This document shows, in pieces, positions 56,337-64,000 of a DNA stretch of 64,000 nt. Under the pieces are notes generated by a model. The model did not search any database. It was given only the letters and a program-made list of their open reading frames with translations, and was not told where the DNA came from. The DNA is from Methylobacterium oryzae (GTDB lineage Bacteria; Pseudomonadota; Alphaproteobacteria; Rhizobiales; Beijerinckiaceae): assembly GCF_021398735.1 (NCBI RefSeq), contig NZ_CP090349.1, positions 1,432,501-1,496,500 on the forward strand, read 5' to 3'. A program made the position numbers and the translations under genes. The stretch's first letter is position 1. Each line of letters begins with the position of its first letter.

Positions 56337-58943
56337 CTAGCCGTTGGCCGCCCGCCGCGCGGGCATGATGATCTCCACGAGCGTGCCGTCTTCCGGTCGG
56401 GCGGAGAGCTGCAGGCGCCCGCCATTGGCCTCCACGAGCGCCCGCGGCAGCGCCAGCCCGTCCTCGACATCGCCCTGCGGCGCTGCCGCCCGCGGCGCGT
56501 GGCCGGCGCCGGTCTCGCGCACCCGCACGGCGATCCCCGCCCGCTCGGCGGACCCGGTGGACACGATGATCTGGCTGCCGGCCGTGGAGCGTCGGATCGC
56601 GTTCTCGATCACCAAGCTGGCCGCGCGGCTGACCGAGCGCTCGTCGGCCTCCAGGTCGCCGATATCGGTCGAGAAGCTCGTCCGCATCACGATGCGCCCC
56701 CGCGCCGCCTCCGCCTGGAGCTGGGCGACACAGCTCGCCACGACGTCGTTGAGGTCGAGGGCGCGCGGCTCCAGGTGGAGCGCGCCGGCCTCGACGGCGG
56801 CGAGGTCCAGGAGTTTCCCGACGCGCTCCAGCATCGCCTCGCCCGAGGCCTTGATCTCGGCGAGGCAGCCCCGGTAGCGCGCGTCGCCGAGGGGGCCGAA
56901 CGGTTCCTTCAGCATCGCGCCGGCCAGGTCGACGATCCCGGACACGGGCTCGCGGACGGCGCAGCCGAGCCGGTCGAGGGCATCGGCGCGGCCCGGCGCG
57001 GGCTCCGGGCCGCCCTCCGCGCTCCGCGCGAGGGCCTCGTCCTCGGCTCGGGCGATCTGGGCCACGCGCCGGCTCGCCGTCGCCGCTACGGTCAACGACA
57101 TCGGAGCGCCGTCGATGCGCACGATCCGCCGCCCCGGGGCGGTGCCCCTCAGGGCATCGGCGACCGTCAGGACGCTCTCCCGGTCGAAGAGCGTGACGAA
57201 GCTGCTGCCGACGATCTCGCGCGGATCGCAGCCGAACAGGCCGGCCGCCGCGCGGTTCAGCGCGACGATGCGCCCGGCCCCGTCGACCGTGACGACGCCC
57301 GTCTCCAGCGCGTCCAAAGTCGCCTCGGCGCTGGCCGTCCGCTCGGTCTCAGCGGCGCGGGCGAGGCGCTCGGCCGTGAGGGCGTCGGCGACGTCGGCGT
57401 CCTCGACCGGGCGCACGACCAGGCACGTCGCGGTCGCGCCCGACCAGGGGAGGGCGCCGGCCCGGATTTCGACGGGACGGGCGCCGCCGTCGGCCGTCGC
57501 GACGGTCGTCCGGCGCGCGGATGGGTCGACCGTCTCCGCCGGGGGGAGGCCGGGCAGCAATCCCGGAAGACCGAGGCGCGCGAGGCTCGGCAGGTCGGGG
57601 TGGCCGGTCAGATCGAGGAAGGCGCGGTTCGTCGCGACGATCGCTCCGTCGCGATGGACCAGCACCGGCACCGGCAATCCGCCGAGGAGATCGGATTCCG
57701 GGGACGGCGGCGCGTCGGCGACCGGCTCGGCCTCCGCCGTCCCGGTCTCGACATCGGGATCCGCGGCGGTCGCGCTGGTCTCCGCCGGACCGGCCTGCGG
57801 CGCCGGGAACGGCATCACCGCCCCTCCCGCGGTCCGGGGCGACCCCGATCCGGCCTCGTCACCGGCGTAGCGGGCGCCCAGCGCGCGGGCGATCTCGCGG
57901 AACGCGGCGTGCTCGTCGTTCGACAGTGGCGCGGCGACGGGATCCGCGTCGACCGCGACAGGAATCGCGACAGGGATCGCGGCGTCGCCGGTCCCGGCCG
58001 GGACGGCAGCGGGCTTGATAACCTCGGACCTTGCCGGCTCCGGCGTCGCGGAGGGCACGGGCTCGGGAACGCGCTCGGGAACGCGCTCGGGCATGGACCC
58101 CGGGATCGGCTCCGGCGTCGCGACTGGTCTCGGGCTGCCGGGCGGGGCGCTGCGGATCAGGCCGAAGCCGCCGAAGCCCGAGAAGGCCGCGTCGCCCCGC
58201 CCGAGCGGGGCTCCGGACAGGTCGACCCGGAACGCCCCGGTGCCGGCATCGAGGACCGCCGGTTCCCCGCGGAAGGTGCGCCGGTCGCGCAGGGCCGCCA
58301 GCACGGCGTCGGCGCCGGAGAGGCGCCCGCTCTCGGCCAGATCCCGCCAGCGCTGCCCGACCAGCCCGGCGAGCGCCTCCGGGCCTGTGAGGGTCGTCAG
58401 GACACCCGCGGCATCGAGGCGCCAGAGGAAGCGGTCGTCGCGCCGGAGCGGCGTCGCCGGAGGCGATTGCGGCTCCTGGGGAAGCGCCCGCGCTGCCACC
58501 GGATGCCCGGCGGGCGCGTCGACCGGTGGATCGAGCGGGCGGATCGGACGCGCGCGGCCAGCCGCCACTGGCGCGGTCGGCACGACGAGGATCGCGGGCC
58601 GGCCGTCGTCCTGCGCGCCGCGCGCCAGCCAGCACAGGACCGGCGGCGCGATCCGGCGGACATCGAGGCGCAGGCGCGCGAGGCGGGGCGCGGCGTCGCC
58701 CGCCACCGCGGTCGCGATCTGCCGGGTCAGGTCGGCGAGGGCCGGGCCGTCCAGAACCGTGGCGAGACCCGCCGCCGCTTCGGACGCGGACAGGATCCGG
58801 GCCTCCGACGGATCGATCACGAGATGCACGGCGTCGCGCGCGCCCAGCGCGGCCGCCAGCGCGGGCAGGCGCTCCCAGGTCGCGAAGGCAGTCCCCAGCC
58901 CGGGCGGGGCTGCAGCGGCCGTCGGTGTCACTGTCGTCTCCAA
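56337..58943 (-). CDS. PdhS-like sensor protein with Cys in place of the phosphoacceptor His (pseudo-histidine kinase)
   Basis: An 868-residue protein. Two PAS domains are visible in the C-terminal half (about 423-510, LPVPVLVHRDGAIVATNRAFLDLTG, and about 541-620, ALETGVVTVDGAGRIVALNRAAAGLFG). The H-box region aligns with PdhS/DivJ/PleC proteins: PdhS has SHEIRTPLNAI, whereas this protein has GCAVREPVSGI, so residue 661 is Cys, confirmed by the codon TGC. The downstream helix (EPFGPLGDARYRGCLAEIKASGEAML) is PdhS-like. The ATPase domain keeps N781 (VIENAIRRS), but the G1 box is ETGAGH, the F-box is missing and the G2 box is GLALPRALVEANGG, so ATP binding is doubtful. The N-terminal 400 residues have a Pro-rich linker with PERVPERVPEPVP repeats. 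It probably acts as a pseudokinase or scaffold. Confidence 0.85.
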   Translation of the reverse strand: METTVTPTAAAAPPGLGTAFATWERLPALAAALGARDAVHLVIDPSEARILSASEAAAGLATVLDGPALADLTRQIATAVAGDAAPRLARLRLDVRRIAPPVLCWLARGAQDDGRPAILVVPTAPVAAGRARPIRPLDPPVDAPAGHPVAARALPQEPQSPPATPLRRDDRFLWRLDAAGVLTTLTGPEALAGLVGQRWRDLAESGRLSGADAVLAALRDRRTFRGEPAVLDAGTGAFRVDLSGAPLGRGDAAFSGFGGFGLIRSAPPGSPRPVATPEPIPGSMPERVPERVPEPVPSATPEPARSEVIKPAAVPAGTGDAAIPVAIPVAVDADPVAAPLSNDEHAAFREIARALGARYAGDEAGSGSPRTAGGAVMPFPAPQAGPAETSATAADPDVETGTAEAEPVADAPPSPESDLLGGLPVPVLVHRDGAIVATNRAFLDLTGHPDLPSLARLGLPGLLPGLPPAETVDPSARRTTVATADGGARPVEIRAGALPWSGATATCLVVRPVEDADVADALTAERLARAAETERTASAEATLDALETGVVTVDGAGRIVALNRAAAGLFGCDPREIVGSSFVTLFDRESVLTVADALRGTAPGRRIVRIDGAPMSLTVAATASRRVAQIARAEDEALARSAEGGPEPAPGRADALDRLGCAVREPVSGIVDLAGAMLKEPFGPLGDARYRGCLAEIKASGEAMLERVGKLLDLAAVEAGALHLEPRALDLNDVVASCVAQLQAEAARGRIVMRTSFSTDIGDLEADERSVSRAASLVIENAIRRSTAGSQIIVSTGSAERAGIAVRVRETGAGHAPRAAAPQGDVEDGLALPRALVEANGGRLQLSARPEDGTLVEIIMPARRAANG

Positions 58944-59137
58944 AGCCCGCGACCTCGAACCCTAACGCGATCCTGACGCTCAACGGTCCCGCTTTGCCCG
59001 AGAAACGCGCGCGACCGTAGCCCTATTGTAAACTCCCCCGCGCCACGGCGCTGGACTCTCGGCGCAACCGTCACACGTTTACGTTATGTCAACCTTAACG
59101 CCGTGAGCGCGGGTGGCATATGGCGGCGAATCAGTTA

Positions 59138-59152
59138 TTGTGCACCGCACAA
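59138..59152. promoter_or_regulatory. candidate PhaR operator upstream of the phasin gene
   Basis: TTGTGC-ACC-GCACAA is a perfect inverted repeat whose core is TGC-N3-GCA, the form reported for PhaR/AniA polyhydroxyalkanoate regulators. It ends 38 bp before the phasin start, where it would block transcription. The regulator gene is not in the window. Confidence 0.55.
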
Positions 59153-59190
59153 AGCGCCATCCACAGGCCAATGAAGAGAGGAGACGACGT

Positions 59191-59679
59191 ATGAGCAACC
59201 CCCCGAACTACGAAGTTCCGGCCGAGATGCGCGACTTCGCCGAGAAGAGCGTCGAGCAGGCCCGGAAGGCGTTCGACAGCTTCATCGGCGCGGCTCGCCG
59301 CACCGCCGACACCGTGCAGGGCTCGGCCGAGCTGGCGCGCTCCAACGCGCTGGACGCGTCCTCGCGCGGCTTCGAGTATGCCGAGCAGAACGTGAACGCG
59401 GCCTTCGACCTCGCCCAGAAGCTCGTCCGCTCCAGGGACATGCAGGAGGCGATGCAGCACCAGGCCGAGTTCGTCCGCAGCCAGTTCGCCGCCATCCAGG
59501 CCCAGGCGAAGGAGTTCAGCGGCCTCGCGCAGAGCGCGATGCAGCAGGGCGCCGAGCGCGCCAAGTCGGCGATGCAGCAGGGTGCCGACGAGGCCCGCAA
59601 GGCCATGGAGCAGGGCCAGGACGCCGCGAAGCAGACGGCCCAGAACGCCCAGGACGCCGCCGAGCGCGCGTCGCACTGA
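59191..59679 (+). CDS. phasin
   Basis: A 162-residue phasin that coats polyhydroxyalkanoate granules. EMRDFAEKSVEQARKAFDSFIGAARRTADTVQ at 13-44 is the Phasin_2-type core (KAFDSF), followed by an amphipathic helix (GSAELARSNALDASSRGFEYAEQNVNAAFDLAQKLVR). The C-terminus carries helical repeats (SAMQQGAERAKSAMQQGADEA). An AGAGAGGAGA sequence precedes ATG 59191. A PhaR-type palindrome lies upstream and a terminator downstream; the pha synthesis genes are elsewhere. Confidence 0.93.
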   Translation: MSNPPNYEVPAEMRDFAEKSVEQARKAFDSFIGAARRTADTVQGSAELARSNALDASSRGFEYAEQNVNAAFDLAQKLVRSRDMQEAMQHQAEFVRSQFAAIQAQAKEFSGLAQSAMQQGAERAKSAMQQGADEARKAMEQGQDAAKQTAQNAQDAAERASH

Positions 59680-59703
59680 CGCTCGCACCGACGAACGGGG
59701 CCG

Positions 59704-59741
59704 CGGCCCGCTCCCGATCCGGGGGCGGGCCGTCTCGTTTT
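59704..59741 (+). terminator. rho-independent terminator after the phasin gene
   Basis: Stem CGGCCCGC (59704-59711) with GCGGGCCG (59725-59732), an inner CCC/GGG pairing, then TCTCGTTTT. It is 24 bp after the stop codon of the phasin gene. Confidence 0.8.
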
Positions 59742-59808
59742 CGCCGGTATTGCCGCCGAGAGCCGCCGGGCGGACGCGTTGGGTCCGCGCCGAGTGAAGG
59801 GTTCAGGG

Positions 59809-60144
59809 ATGCGCCTCACTGTTTCCGGCCGATCCGGCCTGCGTGGACCTCTCCGTCTGGCGGTCGCCGCCCTGGCGCTCGCCGCCGTCGCTCCGAGTAG
59901 CGCGGCCTTCGCCCAGTACTACGACGATCCGGGCTACGACGGCGGTTACCGGCCGGTCCCGCGCCGGGCGCAGCGCGCCCCGGTCGGCTACAATTGCGAC
60001 GCCGTCCAGCAGGGAATCACCGGCCCGAAGCCGTATTCCTGCCCGCTGCCGGGGCCGCGGCCCCTCGGCGTGCGCTGCTTCTGCGACATGCCGATCGCGT
60101 CGTTCAGCCCGCCGCAGACGGCCGTCGGCCGCGTCGTTCCCTGA
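59809..60144 (+). CDS. small secreted protein of unknown function
   Basis: A 111-residue protein from ATG 59809 with a GGG-rich upstream sequence (TGAAGGGTTCAGGG). Signal peptide at about 1-36 (LRLAVAALALAAVAPSSAAFA). The mature part is Tyr/Pro/Arg-rich and has four cysteines (YNCDAVQ, YSCPLPG, RCFCDM), so disulfides are likely in the periplasm. The family is not recognised; small secreted proteins with this YNC...RCFC pattern may occur in relatives. It converges with the L,D-transpeptidase gene. Confidence 0.68.
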   Translation: MRLTVSGRSGLRGPLRLAVAALALAAVAPSSAAFAQYYDDPGYDGGYRPVPRRAQRAPVGYNCDAVQQGITGPKPYSCPLPGPRPLGVRCFCDMPIASFSPPQTAVGRVVP

Positions 60145-60257
60145 GGCGCAGCCCCGCGCAGGCGACCGCACACGCGACGGGCCGCGCCCCCGGGTGGGAT
60201 GACGCGGCCCGTGCGGCACAGGCGGGCTAGGGGCGCGGGTGATCCCGCGCCGCGCGC

Positions 60258-60905
60258 TCAGTTCAGGACGACGACCTTGGCGCCGACCTTCACGCGCTCG
60301 TACAGGTCGGTGACGTCGTCGTTGGTCATCCGGATGCAGCCCGACGAGACCGCCTGACCGATCGTGTCCGGCTCGTTGGAGCCGTGGATACGGTACTCGG
60401 TGCTGCCGATATACATGGCCCGGGCGCCGAGGGGGTTCTCGATGCCGCCCGCCATGTAACGCGGCAGGTCGGGACGACGGGCGATCATGGCCTTCGGGGG
60501 CGTCCACGACGGCCACTCGCGCTTGGCGGTGATCTTGTTGGTGCCGCTCCAGCTGAAGCCCGGACGGCCGACGCCGACGCCGTAGCGGATCGCCTCACCG
60601 TTGCCGAGCACGTAGTACAGGCGCCGCTCGGCGGTGGAGACCACGATCGTGCCGGGCGCGTAGGGCGCGTTGAACGCGACGATCTCGCGGGGGATCGGCT
60701 GGACCTGCGCCTGCGGCGCGGCTTGCACGCCCTGGCCGTAGCCCGGGGCGTAAGAGCCCTGGTAACCGTACTGTCCCTGATCGGAGTAGTACTCGTCGGC
60801 ACTATCCGTGCCGAAGGGATCGTACGACGAAGCGGCGAGGACGGGCGTGGCGGCAAGAACAGACACGCCGAGGAGCGCGGCGAGTGCGGTGACCGTGGTC
60901 TTCAT
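60258..60905 (-). CDS. L,D-transpeptidase (YkuD/ErfK type)
   Basis: A 215-residue periplasmic enzyme with a signal peptide (1-24). The catalytic block is HGSNEPDTIGQAVSSGCIRM, in which His, Gly, Cys and Arg are all present. Flanking PGFSWSGTNKITAKREWPSWTPP and GGIENPLGARAMYIGSTEYRIHG belong to the family. It makes 3-3 cross-links or attaches proteins to peptidoglycan. A Tyr/Gly-rich stretch follows the signal (DEYYSDQGQYGYQGSYAPGY). ATG 60905 has an AGGTAGG sequence upstream. Confidence 0.93.
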   Translation of the reverse strand: MKTTVTALAALLGVSVLAATPVLAASSYDPFGTDSADEYYSDQGQYGYQGSYAPGYGQGVQAAPQAQVQPIPREIVAFNAPYAPGTIVVSTAERRLYYVLGNGEAIRYGVGVGRPGFSWSGTNKITAKREWPSWTPPKAMIARRPDLPRYMAGGIENPLGARAMYIGSTEYRIHGSNEPDTIGQAVSSGCIRMTNDDVTDLYERVKVGAKVVVLN

Positions 60906-61052
60906 GAGTGGCCTACCTGTGCAATAACCTTTGCCATTACAAGCGTGAGCATAGGCTGGCAGTTCCATACTTCCGCCCGGAATTTGCTGCCCGGCGGAAT
61001 ACGCAGGCCGGCTTGGCCGTGCGGTGCGCGATATCACGAACGCGTGCGCGGC

Positions 61053-61871
61053 TCAGGGGGCCTCGTCCGTGTGGACGTCGAAGCGCGCGAGGTGGGCGTA
61101 GCCGAAGTTGGTCGAGATGGCGCAGTCGGTGGCGTCGCGGCCGCGGGCCATGACGATGCGGCCGATGCGGGGCCGGTTGTGGCGGGCGTCGAACGTGTAC
61201 CAGCGCGGCCCCTCTGGGCCCGCGAGGAAGACCTCGAACCACGCGGAGAAGTCCATCGGCGCCGGATCCTTTGGCACGCCGATATCGCCGAGGTATCCGG
61301 TGGCGTAGCGCGCCGGGATGTTCATGCACCGGCACAGGGTGATCGCCAGGTGCGCGAAGTCCCGGCACACGCCCTCGCGCTGCATGAAGGCGTCGTGCGC
61401 GCTCCGGGTCGCGTCGGCGCGCTGATAGTCGAAGCGGATCCGCTCGTGCGTGTAGTCGACGATCGCCTGGACGCGGGCCCAGCCCTCCGGCGTGCCGCCG
61501 AACAGGGACCACGCGGTCTGCGAGAGCTTGTCGGTGTCGCAGTAGCGCGAGCCCAGGAGGAAGATCAGGACGTCGTCGGGCAGGTCCTGGACCGGGATCT
61601 GCCGGGCGTCCGGCACGACCGGATCGGGCTCGCCCGAATCCTCGACCGTGAAGTCGGCCGCGATGGTCAGCTGACCGGGCGGCGCGACGATGCGGTGGCA
61701 GATGTTGTCGAAGCCGTCCCGGTACGTCCGCGCCTCGAGCGGCGGATCGAACCCGATCGCGTGCGGGGTCAGCACGTCGTTGATCCGCGAGGGATGGACG
61801 CTCAGCATCAGGATCATCGGTGTCGGCTGCGACAGCGTGAAAGCGATATCGAAACCGGTCCTGATCTTCAT
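61053..61871 (-). CDS. transglutaminase-like protein lacking the canonical His
   Basis: A 272-residue cysteine-protease-fold protein. The catalytic Cys is in QREGVCRDFAHLAIT. In the next block, where the family usually has HAW, this protein reads DFSAWFEVFLAG, so the His is Ser; the Asp region is YTFDARHN. This is a common variant in Rhizobiales paralogues. Activity as transglutaminase or peptidase is doubtful, though a shifted His (DARHN) could serve. ATG 61871 has an AAGGTGG sequence upstream. It is downstream of another transglutaminase gene on the same strand, 75 bp apart, and probably cotranscribed. Confidence 0.85.
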   Translation of the reverse strand: MKIRTGFDIAFTLSQPTPMILMLSVHPSRINDVLTPHAIGFDPPLEARTYRDGFDNICHRIVAPPGQLTIAADFTVEDSGEPDPVVPDARQIPVQDLPDDVLIFLLGSRYCDTDKLSQTAWSLFGGTPEGWARVQAIVDYTHERIRFDYQRADATRSAHDAFMQREGVCRDFAHLAITLCRCMNIPARYATGYLGDIGVPKDPAPMDFSAWFEVFLAGPEGPRWYTFDARHNRPRIGRIVMARGRDATDCAISTNFGYAHLARFDVHTDEAP

Positions 61872-61946
61872 CGGGGCCACCTTGCTCTGTCGCCGTCCGC
61901 GCGGAGTCGCCACGCACGCTCGTTCCGGGTCCGGGTGCGCGCGAAC

Positions 61947-62876
61947 TCAACGCGCCAGGGACGTCTCCGGCCCCTGCACGGTTCGGGCCGCCGGCCCGTC
62001 GGCGGGCAGCTCCACCACGTCGACGTCGACGCGCATGCCGAGATCGTCGCTGGCGAGGCCGAAGAATGAGCCGTGCAGCGGCACGGCCTGGGCCGGATCG
62101 CGGGTCACCGCCACGCGGATCAGGTCGCGGTTGCCCACGATGCCGTTGGTCGGGTCGAACTCGACCCAGCCGGCGCCCGGCAGGTAGACCTGCAGCCAGG
62201 CGTGGGTGGAGCCGCCGCCGACGTGGCGCGCCCGGTCGTTGCGCGGGTTGTAGAGGTATCCGGAGACGAAGCGGGCGGCCATGCCGAGCGCCCGGACGCC
62301 CTCCATCATCAGCACCGCGAAGTCCCGGCACGAACCGAGCTTCGTGCGCAGGGTCGTGAGCGGGTCCTGCACGCCCTTCTCGGAGCGGGCGAGGTAGGTG
62401 AAGTTCGCCCGCACGCTGCGCGTCATCGCGGCCAGCAGCTCTTGCGTCGGGATACGGCCCTGCGGCGGCAGGAAGCTCCGCGCCCAGGCATCGACCTCGT
62501 GCCGCGGGTCCGGCCATTGCCGCTCGATGGAGCGGGCGAGGTCCGGCATGTCCTCGGCGCCGTAGCCGAACGGGTAGTGGGTCGCGTGCGGCGCCAGGGG
62601 GAAGACCGGCGCGTGCTCCGGGGTGTGGTCGAGGGTGATGCCGCAGTCGAAGGTCAGGGTCTCGGCGCGGGTGTCGAAGGTCGCGACCGCCACGCAGTTG
62701 CCGAACACGTCGAACAGCCAGCGCAGGGCGGCCGGCTCCGGGGCAATGTCGAGGGTCGCCGCGATCAGCCGCTGATCGTAGCTGTCGCGCGGCCGGAACA
62801 TGATCCGGTGCTCGCCGAAGGCGACCGGACGCCGGTACCGGTAGACCGTGCGGTGGCGGACGGAGAGGATCGGCAA
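61947..62876 (-). CDS. transglutaminase-like protein, complete triad
   Basis: A 309-residue protein with an N-terminal beta-rich Bact_transglu_N domain (SVRHRTVYRYRRPVAFGEHRIMFRPRDSYDQRL) and a transglutaminase core: Cys in KLGSCRDFAVLM, His in STHAWLQVYLPGAGW, Asp in EFDPTNGIVG. All three catalytic residues are present. No signal peptide is seen, so it is probably cytoplasmic. It heads the pair with the His-lacking paralogue. Such pairs are frequent in Rhizobiales; substrate unknown. Confidence 0.9.
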   Translation of the reverse strand: MPILSVRHRTVYRYRRPVAFGEHRIMFRPRDSYDQRLIAATLDIAPEPAALRWLFDVFGNCVAVATFDTRAETLTFDCGITLDHTPEHAPVFPLAPHATHYPFGYGAEDMPDLARSIERQWPDPRHEVDAWARSFLPPQGRIPTQELLAAMTRSVRANFTYLARSEKGVQDPLTTLRTKLGSCRDFAVLMMEGVRALGMAARFVSGYLYNPRNDRARHVGGGSTHAWLQVYLPGAGWVEFDPTNGIVGNRDLIRVAVTRDPAQAVPLHGSFFGLASDDLGMRVDVDVVELPADGPAARTVQGPETSLAR

Positions 62877-62948
62877 GTCGCAGGCTCCGGGCTCGCGCCG
62901 ACGCGGTCACCGGCGATGCAAGGGCCGGGCCCGGCCGCGCGGAACGCC

Positions 62949-63545
62949 TCAGACCACCGGCGGGGCCGGGTCGGCGGCGGCGCGCTCGGCCTCGACCAGC
63001 ACGTCGAGGGGGCGCCACGGCTTGGCGATGAAGACGGCCTCGGCCGGCAGCTCGGGGCGGGGAATGCCGTGGCCCGAGGTGATCACCAGACGGGCCCGGG
63101 GCCACAGGGTCGCCACCGCGCGGGCGAGCTGGAGGCCGTCCATCTCGCCGGCCAGCCGGACGTCGGCGAAGACGAGGGCGACGTCGCCCCCGCGCGCCTG
63201 GAGGACCGACAGGGCGGCCTCGGCGCTGTCGCACCCGACCACGTCGAGTTCGGTTTCCTCCAAGAGGGTCTCGGCGAGCGCGCGGATCTCGGGATCGTCC
63301 TCCACGACGAGCGCGAGACGCGGCGGACCGGCCTCGGCCGCCACGACGCTCGGCGCGCCCAGGGCGGCCTCGTCGCCCTCGTTCTGCCGCACGCGGCGGA
63401 CCAGGGCCGCGAGGTGTTCGGGCACACCCTCGGTGACCAGATCATCGTAGAACGACGCCAGTTTCTGACCGATCTGATCGAGCGGAATACCCGGTGACAG
63501 CGTATCGGTGAGCGGCAGGGGTGCGCTCGTCTGGTGCTTTTTCAA
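62949..63545 (-). CDS. response regulator with NepR-like N-terminus
   Basis: A 198-residue protein. Residues 21-52 (IGQKLASFYDDLVTEGVPEHLAALV) match the NepR anti-sigma-factor pattern (IG..L...YD....E.VP..L..L), which binds the general stress sigma factor EcfG. Residues 75-190 are a receiver domain: E82, D83 and D84, phosphoacceptor D128 (FADVRL), T156/S157 and K175 (IAKPWRP). No output domain follows. The start is TTG 63545, after GGGGGGAG; no ATG or GTG fits. If correct, phosphorylation would govern a NepR-like module in one protein, in contrast to the usual separate PhyR and NepR. Its position next to transglutaminase genes gives no clue. Confidence 0.75.
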   Translation of the reverse strand: MKKHQTSAPLPLTDTLSPGIPLDQIGQKLASFYDDLVTEGVPEHLAALVRRVRQNEGDEAALGAPSVVAAEAGPPRLALVVEDDPEIRALAETLLEETELDVVGCDSAEAALSVLQARGGDVALVFADVRLAGEMDGLQLARAVATLWPRARLVITSGHGIPRPELPAEAVFIAKPWRPLDVLVEAERAAADPAPPVV

Positions 63546-63665
63546 GGACTCCCCCCGAAGTCGACTTCCGCGCCGCCCGAGGATGCGGCGCTCGAAGGAG
63601 GAAAGTCGGCAATCCGCCGCTGGTTGCGCCGGGCGTTCGGAATCCCGCCCGGCGTCACAGAGCCG

Positions 63666-64000
63666 TTACTGCGTGGCGAGCCCGGCGTCGGCGTCGGCAT
63701 ACGCCATGATTCCAGAGACTTGGCGGACGTTCTGGTAGCGCGTCCCGCGGGTGCTCATCATCGCCTCGAACTTCTCGTGCACCTGTGCGACCGACAGGCT
63801 CAGGGGCTTGCGGTGGCGGCCGCGCCCGACGAAGCGCCCGGCGGCGAAGAAGATCGAGCGGTTGGCCCGGGCCGGCCCCGGGAGCAGGGCCGCCGCGGCG
63901 GCGGCCGGCTTGTTCACGACGTTGGCGAGGAACTCCTCGGCGTCGTCCGGTCCGAGGAAGTGGGCGAGGTAGACCTCGCCGAGGGTCAGCTCGCGGCCGA
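63666..64000 (-). CDS. lytic-transglycosylase-like protein, 3' part only
   Basis: The last about 110 codons of a minus-strand gene whose 5' part lies beyond the right edge; the frame stays open to the edge. The visible C-terminus (LTLGEVYLAHFLGPDDAEEF, ALLPGPARANRSIFFAAGR, LSVAQVHEKFEAMM) has the pattern of the C-terminal region of Rhizobiales SLT-domain lytic transglycosylases. The catalytic SLT domain itself is not visible, so the call rests on the tail alone. Confidence 0.55.
   Translation of the reverse strand, partial: GRELTLGEVYLAHFLGPDDAEEFLANVVNKPAAAAAALLPGPARANRSIFFAAGRFVGRGRHRKPLSLSVAQVHEKFEAMMSTRGTRYQNVRQVSGIMAYADADAGLATQ

Overview
The window is about 70% G+C, tightly coded on both strands and typical of a chromosomal segment of a Methylobacterium-type alphaproteobacterium (Rhizobiales). 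The pointers are: CtrA next to flagellar export genes, a complete oxalate-degradation gene set (formyl-CoA transferase, oxalyl-CoA decarboxylase, oxalate/formate-type antiporter), a phasin, a PdhS-like sensor protein, a NepR-like sequence, and an acetate uptake and activation block. A member of the M. radiotolerans/oryzae group would fit, but species cannot be fixed from this sequence alone. No rRNA, tRNA, CRISPR array, IS element or prophage was seen.

Layout. 1-5 kb: the 5' part of a HerA-like ATPase, an Hsp70/YegD-like chaperone, an MBOAT acyltransferase with an AlgJ/SGNH-like partner, and a DksA-family regulator. 5.2-8.3 kb: a Tad-pilus-type secretion cluster (two TadE-like pseudopilins and a TadG/VWA protein with a low-GC core). 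8.4-21.2 kb: a collagen-like lipoprotein, small secreted proteins, a DadA-like oxidoreductase, gltX, a methyltransferase/MFS pair, a Pro-rich OmpA protein, a DUF2865-type protein, CreA, cysS and a trypsin-like protease. 21.2-28 kb: cell-cycle and flagellar block (ctrA, fliI, fliJ, an LPG-synthase-like membrane protein, flhA). 28-31 kb: a stress-type protein and a KpsE/KpsT-like export pair. 31-38.4 kb: oxalate block, with PAS protein-frc on the plus strand and oxlT-oxc on the minus strand, separated by an HPP-CBS membrane protein and a hydrolase.

38.4-49.4 kb: a P-loop protein of unknown role, ilvE, an MsbA-like ABC exporter, a Spy/CpxP-like protein, a ZnuA-like metal-binding protein with a perfect upstream palindrome, a heparinase-like protein, purH and two small membrane proteins in an AT-richer patch. 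50-56 kb: acetate block (MHS-family MFS transporter, actP, yjcH, acs). 56-64 kb: a PdhS-like sensor whose phosphoacceptor His is replaced by Cys, a phasin behind a PhaR-type palindrome, an L,D-transpeptidase, two transglutaminase-like proteins, a response regulator with a NepR-like N-terminus, and the 3' end of a lytic-transglycosylase-like gene.

How they work together. Oxalate taken up by the antiporter is activated by Frc and decarboxylated by Oxc. Both transcription units carry a similar GCATACC-type inverted repeat upstream, which suggests one shared regulator. Acetate is taken up by ActP/YjcH and activated by Acs. CtrA and the flagellar export genes point to cell-cycle control of motility. 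The most unusual proteins are the NepR-like/receiver fusion, the Cys-substituted PdhS-like pseudokinase and the collagen-like lipoprotein.
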